Made by a program: the position numbers and the translations under genes. This document shows, in pieces, positions 26,056 through 32,674 of a stretch of 32,674 nucleotides of DNA; within the stretch, counting starts at the first letter, position 1; the number at the start of each line of letters is the position of its first letter. The stretch comes from Niveibacterium sp. 24ML (lineage in GTDB: Bacteria > Pseudomonadota > Gammaproteobacteria > Burkholderiales > Rhodocyclaceae): assembly GCF_026586805.1 (NCBI RefSeq), contig NZ_JAPFHA010000034.1, positions 1 to 32,674 of the forward strand, in the 5' to 3' direction. The notes below the pieces were generated by a model, which had not been told where the DNA came from, did not search any database, and worked only from the letters and a program-made list of their open reading frames with translations.

Positions 26056-27063
26056 ATGAAGATTCTCGTAACGGGTGCAGCCGGTTTCATCGGCATGCAC
26101 ACCAGTCTGCGCCTGCTTGAGCGCGGCGATACCGTCGTTGGTCTCGACAACCTCAACGACTACTACGATCCACAGATCAAGCGCGACCGCCTTGCGCGAC
26201 TGACGCCGCACCCGAATTTCCGCTTCGTGCTGATGGACGTTGCTGATCGCCCATCAATCGAAAAGCTGTTCGCCGAAGAAAAGTTCGATCGCGTCGTGCA
26301 TTTAGCGGCGCAAGCCGGCGTGCGCTACTCGCTGGTCAATCCGCACGCCTACATCGAATCCAACATCGTTGGCTTCACCAACATCCTTGAAGGCTGCCGC
26401 CACAACAAGGTCGAGCACCTCGTGTACGCGAGCAGTTCAAGCGTCTACGGCGGTAACGAGAAGATGCCCTTCTCGGAATCGGATAGCGTCGATCACCCGG
26501 TCAGCCTGTACGCCGCGACCAAAAAGGCCAATGAGTTGATGGCTCACACCTACAGCCATCTCTACGGCCTGCCGACCACCGGCCTGCGCTTCTTCACCGT
26601 GTATGGCCCCTGGGGCCGCCCCGACATGGCGCTGTTCCTCTTCACCAAAGCCATCCTCGAAGGCCGCCCGATCGACGTTTACAACTACGGCAAGATGCAG
26701 CGCGATTTCACCTACATCGACGACATTGTCGAAGGCGTCATCCGCACTCTCGACCGCCCGGCCGAACCCAACGCCGATTTCGACCCGCAAAACCCCGACC
26801 CCGCTACTGCGCGAGCGCCGTATCGTGTGTTCAACATCGGCAATCAAGGGCCGGTGGAATTGCTGTCCTTCATTGAGGCGATTGAATCTGCGTTGGGTAT
26901 GAAAGCAGAGAAAAACCTGCTACCGATTCAGCCGGGTGATGTGCCCGCAACATACGCCGACGTTTCGGCGCTCACCGCCTGGTCAAGCCATCGTCCCGCC
27001 ACTGCGATCAAGGCGGGGGTTGTTCGGTTCATTGACTGGTACCGCGGCTACTACGCTTCGTAG
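26056..27063 (+). CDS. UDP-glucuronate 4-epimerase (NAD-dependent, extended SDR)
   Basis: This 335-residue enzyme interconverts UDP-glucuronate and UDP-galacturonate. The NAD-binding motif GAAGFIG lies at residues 7-13 and the catalytic Y152 and K156 in [11 protein letters not shown]. The family sequence [15 protein letters not shown] and [19 protein letters not shown], typical of the glucuronate epimerases, is clear. The start at 26056 gives the normal N-terminus MKILVTG; the frame is open from 25969, but that part is not family sequence. It is the first gene of the surface polysaccharide locus and suggests galacturonic acid in a polymer or core. Third-position G+C falls toward its 3' end. 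Confidence 0.92.
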   Translation: MKILVTGAAGFIGMHTSLRLLERGDTVVGLDNLNDYYDPQIKRDRLARLTPHPNFRFVLMDVADRPSIEKLFAEEKFDRVVHLAAQAGVRYSLVNPHAYIESNIVGFTNILEGCRHNKVEHLVYASSSSVYGGNEKMPFSESDSVDHPVSLYAATKKANELMAHTYSHLYGLPTTGLRFFTVYGPWGRPDMALFLFTKAILEGRPIDVYNYGKMQRDFTYIDDIVEGVIRTLDRPAEPNADFDPQNPDPATARAPYRVFNIGNQGPVELLSFIEAIESALGMKAEKNLLPIQPGDVPATYADVSALTAWSSHRPATAIKAGVVRFIDWYRGYYAS

Positions 27064-27133
27064 GCTTCAAATCCTCAGCTACGGTCTTTCGGACGCAGTT
27101 GTTTCCCTCAATTTCTTTTGCTCGAATTAAATC

Positions 27134-28573
27134 ATGGCTATTCAGGCAGTCATTCTTTCAGGCGGCTCCGGTACCCGCATGTGGCCCGCTTCGCGCGAGT
27201 CTTATCCCAAGCAACTACTCGCTCTGGCTTCGTCGAACACGATGCTTCAAGAGACGGCCATGCGACTCAATGGCTTGGTCGATGCGCTTGAGGACACGAT
27301 TGTTGTCACGAACGACGACTATCGTTTCGTGATTGCGGAGCAGTTGCGTCAAATTGGCAAACAAGGGACCATCGTCCTCGAGCCCGTTGGTCGGAATACC
27401 GCGCCAGCATTAACGCTCGCCGCGCTAGCTGCATGTCGCAACGGTGACGACCCGGTCTTGTTGGTCATGCCCGCCGACCACGTGATTCAAGATCTGTCGG
27501 CGTTTCAGGCTGCCATTCAGGATGGCGCACGCCGGGCCGAAGCAGGCGCATTTGTGACGTTCGGAATCGTTCCCGATCGACCGGAAACTGGGTACGGGTA
27601 CATCCGCACCGGTGCGATTGTCGCGGACAATTCGGCTGCACTCGAGCTCGCAGCTTTTGTTGAAAAACCGAACACTGAAACCGCGCAGCGGTATGTCAGC
27701 AGTGGCGAGTATCTCTGGAACAGCGGCATTTTTGTTCTCAAGGCAAGTCGCTGGCTCGCTGCAATCGAGCATTTCAATCCCGAAATGGCCGAGGCTTGTC
27801 GGGCGGCTATTGCGGTGGCGAAAGACGATGGTGACTTCGTTCGCGTCGATAAGCAGGCCTTTCTTCGCAGTCCGTCCGATTCGATTGACTATGCAGTTAT
27901 GGAGCCGCTGTCAGGAGCTGCTCATATCGGGCGCGGTGTAGTTATCCCGCTATCGGCTGGGTGGTCGGATGTCGGTGCTTGGGATGCGCTCTGGCAGGTA
28001 AGCGACAAAGATGAGTCCGGTAATGCAGTCCGTGGCAACGCGATGCTCGAGGGCTGCAAAGACAGTTTCGTGTTTGCAGAGTCCCGCTTGGTGGCGGGTA
28101 TTGGCCTCAAAGACGTCGTAGTTGTCGAAACACCTGACGCCGTAATGGTTGCCCATAAGAACAACACCCAGGACGTCAAGAAGATCGTCGCTCGGCTCAA
28201 ATCCGACGGGAAGACGCTCGCGCAGAACCATCGCAAGGTCTTCCGCCCGTGGGGCTGGTACGACAGCATTGACCTTGGCGATCGTTTCCAGGTCAAGCGC
28301 ATTGGCGTGAACCCAGGTGCCAAGCTGAGTCTTCAGATGCACCATCATCGAGCTGAGCATTGGATTGTCGTGAGCGGTACTGCAGAAGTGACCAACGGCG
28401 ACAAAGTGATGCTGTTGACGGAGAATCAATCAACCTACATTTCGCTGGGCACAACGCATCGTTTGGCAAACCCGGGGAAGGTGCCTCTTGAAATCATCGA
28501 GGTGCAGTCAGGGTCCTACCTTGGGGAAGATGACATCGTGCGCTTTGAGGATACTTACGGGCGCTGCGAATGA
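27134..28573 (+). CDS. manC: Mannose-1-phosphate guanylyltransferase/mannose-6-phosphate isomerase
   Basis: This 479-residue type II bifunctional enzyme makes GDP-mannose. The N-terminal nucleotidyltransferase signature is LSGGSGTRMWPASRESYPKQ (8-27), followed by MPADHVI and FVEKPNT. The C-terminal cupin isomerase domain holds QMHHHRAEHWIVVSGTAEV near residue 400. It starts at 27134 with almost no Shine-Dalgarno sequence. Its stop overlaps the wzm start (ATGA, 28570-28573). GDP-mannose would feed a mannan, or a rhamnose or fucose derivative made from it. No phosphomannomutase gene (manB) lies beside it, unlike the E. coli O9a locus. Confidence 0.95.
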   Translation: MAIQAVILSGGSGTRMWPASRESYPKQLLALASSNTMLQETAMRLNGLVDALEDTIVVTNDDYRFVIAEQLRQIGKQGTIVLEPVGRNTAPALTLAALAACRNGDDPVLLVMPADHVIQDLSAFQAAIQDGARRAEAGAFVTFGIVPDRPETGYGYIRTGAIVADNSAALELAAFVEKPNTETAQRYVSSGEYLWNSGIFVLKASRWLAAIEHFNPEMAEACRAAIAVAKDDGDFVRVDKQAFLRSPSDSIDYAVMEPLSGAAHIGRGVVIPLSAGWSDVGAWDALWQVSDKDESGNAVRGNAMLEGCKDSFVFAESRLVAGIGLKDVVVVETPDAVMVAHKNNTQDVKKIVARLKSDGKTLAQNHRKVFRPWGWYDSIDLGDRFQVKRIGVNPGAKLSLQMHHHRAEHWIVVSGTAEVTNGDKVMLLTENQSTYISLGTTHRLANPGKVPLEIIEVQSGSYLGEDDIVRFEDTYGRCE

Positions 28574-29364
28574 CCCAATTGTTCCGAGCCCTATGGGTCT
28601 ATCGAGGTTTCATTCTTGGTAGCGTAAAGCGCGAGTTCCAGCTCAAATACAGCAACTCCATTCTTGGTGCGGCTTGGAATGTGCTTAACCCACTGGCAAT
28701 GATCGCGGTCTATACCGTGATTTTTGCTGAGGTAATGCGAGCCAAGCTGCCGGGTGTAGATAGCTCCTATGCCTACAGTATTTATCTATGTGCTGGGCTG
28801 CTAATTTGGGGTCTGTTTGCCGAAATTGTAACGCGGGCGCAGACAGTGTTCATTGAGAACGCCAATCTTCTAAAGAAGCTGAGTTTTCCTCGAATGTGTC
28901 TGCCAGTCATCGTCGTTCTCAGCGCGGGCGTCAATTTTTGCATTGTTTTCTTTTTGTTTACGCTCTTCTTAATTGTCTCCGGAAATTTTCCGGGCGTCCC
29001 ATATCTCGCCGTAATTCCCCTTACAGCCATCCTTGTTGCCTTCTCCGTTGGCCTCGGTGTATCGCTCGGCGTGCTCAACGTCTTCTTTCGCGATATTGGA
29101 CAGTTCTTCGGCATATTCATCACGTTCTGGTTTTGGCTGACCCCAATTGTCTATCCTGCGTCGACGGTGCCTGATAGCGTTCGCTCCTTTCTTGCATGGA
29201 ACCCAATGGCCGGGCTGATTGAGTCCTATCAGAAGGTTTTCGTTGCCGGGCAATGGCCCGAATGGCAGCGCCTATGGCCTGCTGGGGTGGTCGGAGTGAT
29301 GCTTTGTTTGCTGGGCTTGGGACTCTTTCGTCGCCACGCAGGCGAAATTGTGGATGAACTCTGA
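28570..29364 (+). CDS. wzm: ABC-2 type polysaccharide export permease
   Basis: This 264-residue inner membrane protein has about six hydrophobic segments and the family N-terminus (KREFQLKYSNSILGAAWNVL). With the Wzt ATPase it exports lipid-linked O-antigen or capsule polymer across the inner membrane. The gene overlaps manC by four bases and wzt by one (TGATG), so the three should be translated together. G+C is low here (28 of 60 bases at 28861-28920, against 45 of 60 in etfA at 4261-4320), which suggests foreign origin. Confidence 0.95.
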   Translation: MTQLFRALWVYRGFILGSVKREFQLKYSNSILGAAWNVLNPLAMIAVYTVIFAEVMRAKLPGVDSSYAYSIYLCAGLLIWGLFAEIVTRAQTVFIENANLLKKLSFPRMCLPVIVVLSAGVNFCIVFFLFTLFLIVSGNFPGVPYLAVIPLTAILVAFSVGLGVSLGVLNVFFRDIGQFFGIFITFWFWLTPIVYPASTVPDSVRSFLAWNPMAGLIESYQKVFVAGQWPEWQRLWPAGVVGVMLCLLGLGLFRRHAGEIVDEL

Positions 29365-30686
29365 TGGGAAGCATATCTCTTGTTAATGTTGGAAAGGCTT
29401 ACAAGCACTACCCCGATCGTTGGTCGCGGCTCGTCGAGTGGCTACTTCCTGATGCCGCAAGGCCATTGCATCAATTAAAGTGGGTACTGCAGGATGTGTC
29501 GTTTACGATTCGTCCCGGCGAAGCCGTGGGTATCGTCGGCGTGAATGGGGCCGGCAAGAGCACGTTGCTCAAGATGATTACCGGAACTACGCAGCCGACG
29601 ACCGGACAAATCCGAGTAACTGGCCGTATTGCAGCCCTACTTGAACTGGGAATGGGCTTTCATCCCGATTTCACTGGAAGACAAAATGTGATCGTGGCAG
29701 GTCAGCTTCAAGGACTGACCGGCGACCAAATGCAGGATCTCATGCCAGCCATTGAAGCGTTTGCTGAAATCGGCGAGTATATCGATGAGCCTTTGAGGGT
29801 TTACTCAAGCGGCATGCAGGTGCGGCTGGCGTTTGCTGTGGCAACTGCCGTGAGGCCAGACATACTGATCGTTGATGAGGCGCTATCTGTTGGTGACGCC
29901 CGATTTCAGGCCAAGTGCTATGCGAGGGTGGCCGACTTCAAAGCGCAAGGCACGACCTTGTTGCTGGTTACGCATAGCGTTGGCGATGTCGTAAAGCACT
30001 GTGACCGCGCGTTGCTATTGAAGAATGGTCGCCTCGAGATGGACGGCGCCTCGCGGGACGTTACCAATCGATACCTGGACGAGTTGTTCGGAAAAGCTTC
30101 AAATCGATCAGGCGCGGACGAGGTCGAGAGCGTAGTTTCCTCTAGCTTGTCATCTGACGGGGTAGACCGATTCCATGAGAGGTCAAGCTACCGCAAGGAA
30201 GAGCATCGTTGGGGGGGCGGTGGTGCGGCAATTATCGATTACGAAATCGTAGCCGATGGAAAGAGCGCGCCCGCACAAATTGAAAGCGGGGCGCTCGTCG
30301 ACTTCTACTTCAAGGTTCGCTTTGATATCGACGTGACTGAAGTTGTTCCTGGAATTCTTGTGAAGTCCTTGGAGGGAATATTCCTTTTTGGCACAAATTC
30401 ATTTCTGGCGTCAGAGGGGAAGACAAGAATAGGAGCCGGAGCCGGAGAGGTGAGAGTGTTCAGGTTCTCGATGCCAATGCGCCTCAATGAAGGGCACTAC
30501 CTAGTGTCGTTTGGAATATCTTCAGGCGATCCTCAGGGAGATTTGACTCCGATTGATCGTCGGTACGATTCGGTTCTGGTTCATGTTTATCGCCAGCAGC
30601 CCTTCTGGGGAATCGTCGATTTGACGTCGACCTTCGAAGACTGTTCGGTTGCAATGGAGACAACGAGTTGTCTGGCGAACTTCTGA
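29364..30686 (+). CDS. wzt: ABC transporter ATPase with C-terminal carbohydrate-binding domain
   Basis: This 440-residue ATPase powers Wzm. The nucleotide-binding domain (about 1-245) has Walker A VNGAGKST (60-67), the signature YSSGMQ (147-152), Walker B ILIVDE (167-172) and the switch H204. After a Ser-rich linker, the domain from about 275 (EEHRWGGGGAAIIDYEI) matches the Wzt carbohydrate-binding module. In E. coli O8/O9a that module recognises the methylated or methyl-phosphorylated end of the finished polymer and licenses export. Its presence next to a WbdD-like gene fits that mechanism. The last 19 bases overlap the WbdD-like gene. Confidence 0.95.
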   Translation: MGSISLVNVGKAYKHYPDRWSRLVEWLLPDAARPLHQLKWVLQDVSFTIRPGEAVGIVGVNGAGKSTLLKMITGTTQPTTGQIRVTGRIAALLELGMGFHPDFTGRQNVIVAGQLQGLTGDQMQDLMPAIEAFAEIGEYIDEPLRVYSSGMQVRLAFAVATAVRPDILIVDEALSVGDARFQAKCYARVADFKAQGTTLLLVTHSVGDVVKHCDRALLLKNGRLEMDGASRDVTNRYLDELFGKASNRSGADEVESVVSSSLSSDGVDRFHERSSYRKEEHRWGGGGAAIIDYEIVADGKSAPAQIESGALVDFYFKVRFDIDVTEVVPGILVKSLEGIFLFGTNSFLASEGKTRIGAGAGEVRVFRFSMPMRLNEGHYLVSFGISSGDPQGDLTPIDRRYDSVLVHVYRQQPFWGIVDLTSTFEDCSVAMETTSCLANF

Positions 30687-32674
30687 AGTTGGTGGCAGAT
30701 CTTCCTGAGGTGTATCAGCCCATCTTTGGGCACCCCGAGCTGTCGTCCGGGGTCTCACGGGGCTGCCAAGATCGTCTTGACTACATAGCGCCTATTCATA
30801 ATGCGCTTCGAGCTGCGTTTGGGCGCGACCTTCGGGTGCTCGATTTGGGGTGTGCTCAAGGCTTCTTTTCATTGAGTTTGGCAGGGCTCGGTGCCCACGT
30901 GCATGGCGTGGACTTGCTTGACAAAAACATCGCCGTGTGTGAACACCTAGCGCGCGAGCAGTCTGGTCTGGCATTGAGGTTTGAGACTGCTCGGCTTGAA
31001 ACTGTCGTAGAGCGTCTGGCACCGGGCCAATATGATTTGGTTCTCGGTCTGAGCGTATTTCATCACCTTATCCATGAGCAAGGGGTTGCGCCTGTTCAAG
31101 CGATCTTAAGTCGTTTGGCGGAGTGTGCCAATGCCCTCGTTGTTGAGTTTGCTCTTCGCGATGAGCCACTCTATTGGGGGCCATCCCAGCCGCGCCTGCC
31201 TCGAGAGTTGCTATGTGGCAGTAGTTTTGTGCATCAATTGGCTCTATGCCCCACGCATTTGTCGGAAATCCAGCGCCCCTTGTTTTACGCGAGCAATCGC
31301 TGGTTGGTTTTCGCGGAGACAGCATATCCATTCATTAGCTGTGCAACTGATCCCCATCAGTTGGCTCACAACACACATGAAGCCAGTCGTCTCTATTTCG
31401 TTGGGGATGAGTTTGTTGCCAAGCAGTATCTCCTCGATCATCCCACTCGCGGATGGCATAACAAGAACGAGGCTGAGCGTGAGCGTGAATTTTTGGCGAG
31501 CCCTCTGGATGGATTTGCGGCGCCGCAGCTCATTGGAGCAGCGCAAAGCGAATCCGAGGCGTTGGTCGTCATGGAGCGGTTGCACGGAAGGTTGCTCTTA
31601 GATCTGTTAATGGAAGGTGCGGTGCTTAACAGGATGTCTATTTTGCGCCAGATCCTTGAGCAACTCGTCGTGCTTGAACGCGCCGGGATCTATCACAATG
31701 ACATTCGTACATGGAACGTCTTAGTTGACGACCATGGCTCTGCCCGGCTAATTGACTTTGGGGCCCTTTGCAGTGCGCCGGTAGACTGTGTTTGGCCGCG
31801 CAACGTGTTCTTGGCGTTTTTTATCTTCGTACGTGAGTTAGCTACTGGCCAAGTAGACAATCCTGATCCGTTGCGCACAATTGCCATTAGTCCAAATAGT
31901 CTGCCTGAGCCATATCGTGGTTGGGCGCTAAGAGTATGGCAAGACCCTCCGACCAAATGGAGCTTTTTTCGGATGTTGACGTATCTCGACGCTAGTTCTG
32001 ATCCTCTCGGCGATGTGACTGCGAACGATGTTTGGAATTCGGCTATGGAAGCTGCGCTCCAGGAACAAAAGCGCTTTGCTCAGGCGCTTCGAGACCGGCT
32101 TGACGCATTTCAGACCACACATGTAATCGAAAGTCAGAAGTTCAATGACGAATTGTCTGAGGTTGGTAGCAACCTCAAAGAGTTGGATGCGGTGCGCCGC
32201 GAATGCGCGGATCGGGCTGACTTGCTGCAACAGCAGGCGCACCAGATGGCTTTGCGTGCGGTCGAGGCTGAGACACTTGCTGCTGCGCGTGCCCGCGAAG
32301 TTGATCAAAGTGCAGCTCACATGCGAGAGCTAGTAGAGATCGCTAAATATCAGGCAGAGCTTTTCAATCAGCAGTTCGCTGTACGATTTACTCAATTTGA
32401 ATCGACCTTGGCCGCTAGGCAAGCCGATTCTCTCGCTACTCATGCGCATCTCGAATGGGCGCAAGCGCGAGTGACTGAAGTAGAAACGCAGAATCAGCGC
32501 CTTTACGAGCAGGCCTTGCGTCGCGCCGATGAGGCTCATGCGGCTTTGCGCGCCGCTGAGGCCCGTGCGGCGAGTGAGGAACGTAGGGCGATGAGCTTTG
32601 AGGCTGAGCTTTTACTCGCACGAGCAGAGAAGCTCGAAGCGGGTTCAGCGTGCGAACGCGCTGAGCAACGGTGC
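30668..32674 (+). CDS. wbdD: WbdD-like polysaccharide chain terminator (methyltransferase, kinase, coiled coil), partial
   Basis: The frame is open from TTG at 30668 to the window edge (669 codons, no stop). TTG is placed six bases into family-like sequence: from there SGELLKLVADLPEVYQPIFG lines up, as recalled, with the start of E. coli WbdD. GGAGA (30656-30660) precedes it by seven bases. The methyltransferase domain has VLDLGCAQGFFSLSL (57-71). The kinase domain has K252 (FVAKQY), HNDIRTWN with D345 and N350, and DFG at 363-365. From about 459 a proline-free, Ala/Glu/Arg-rich helix runs to the edge. In E. coli, WbdD caps the growing O-chain and its coiled coil sets chain length. The C-terminus, and any fused glycosyltransferase, is unseen. 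Confidence 0.88.
   Translation, partial: MSGELLKLVADLPEVYQPIFGHPELSSGVSRGCQDRLDYIAPIHNALRAAFGRDLRVLDLGCAQGFFSLSLAGLGAHVHGVDLLDKNIAVCEHLAREQSGLALRFETARLETVVERLAPGQYDLVLGLSVFHHLIHEQGVAPVQAILSRLAECANALVVEFALRDEPLYWGPSQPRLPRELLCGSSFVHQLALCPTHLSEIQRPLFYASNRWLVFAETAYPFISCATDPHQLAHNTHEASRLYFVGDEFVAKQYLLDHPTRGWHNKNEAEREREFLASPLDGFAAPQLIGAAQSESEALVVMERLHGRLLLDLLMEGAVLNRMSILRQILEQLVVLERAGIYHNDIRTWNVLVDDHGSARLIDFGALCSAPVDCVWPRNVFLAFFIFVRELATGQVDNPDPLRTIAISPNSLPEPYRGWALRVWQDPPTKWSFFRMLTYLDASSDPLGDVTANDVWNSAMEAALQEQKRFAQALRDRLDAFQTTHVIESQKFNDELSEVGSNLKELDAVRRECADRADLLQQQAHQMALRAVEAETLAAARAREVDQSAAHMRELVEIAKYQAELFNQQFAVRFTQFESTLAARQADSLATHAHLEWAQARVTEVETQNQRLYEQALRRADEAHAALRAAEARAASEERRAMSFEAELLLARAEKLEAGSACERAEQRC

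Overview
The window is high-GC chromosomal DNA of a betaproteobacterium, most likely from the Rhodocyclales or a neighbouring order. This rests on the mix of housekeeping genes (radC, coaBC-dut, rpmBG), a fused PTS of the NagF/NagE kind, and an Fpr-type reductase ending in FVEK; the taxonomy is inferred. I see no tRNA, rRNA, insertion sequence, CRISPR array or origin.

Electron transfer, 1-5710. The left end holds two tandem copies of the gene for electron-transfer-flavoprotein:ubiquinone oxidoreductase (ETF-QO), about 97% identical and repeating with a period of 1180 bases. The inner copy is frameshifted and lacks its C-terminal part. The outer copy runs off the window. A LysR-type regulator lies just upstream of them and is divergent from an etfB-etfA-fpr operon (both ETF subunits and ferredoxin-NADP reductase).

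Mixed genes, 5711-8383: a stand-alone GAF protein, an HD-domain phosphohydrolase and an orphan glycosyltransferase.

Sugar PTS, 8361-13333. This two-gene minus-strand operon is probably for N-acetylglucosamine or glucose. Both proteins carry a duplicated domain. The cytoplasmic one is IIA-IIA-HPr-EI with both IIA units intact. The membrane one is IIC-IIB-IIB, and its second IIB lacks the phosphorylated cysteine. Tandem palindromes lie upstream and a clean terminator downstream.

Housekeeping, 13641-16669: rpmB-rpmG, radC, and coaBC-dut.

Uncharacterised peptide-modification locus, 16666-23812. Two transglutaminase-like proteins (one a 1110-residue protein with a DUF2126 region) flank a circularly permuted ATP-grasp/Alpha-E fusion. 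Comparative genomics has predicted that such sets make or process a small peptide-like product, but the product is unknown. This is the best candidate for an undescribed system. A divergent gene of unknown function and a membrane-anchored HExxH protein follow.

Surface polysaccharide locus, 26056-32674. UDP-glucuronate 4-epimerase, manC, wzm, wzt with a carbohydrate-binding domain, and a WbdD-like methyltransferase/kinase/coiled-coil protein lie in the order seen at the E. coli O8/O9a loci, except that manB is absent from this stretch. The arrangement indicates ABC-transporter export of a polymer whose length is set by capping of the non-reducing end. G+C is visibly lower here, which suggests horizontal acquisition. 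The WbdD-like gene starts at TTG inside wzt and is still open at the right edge.
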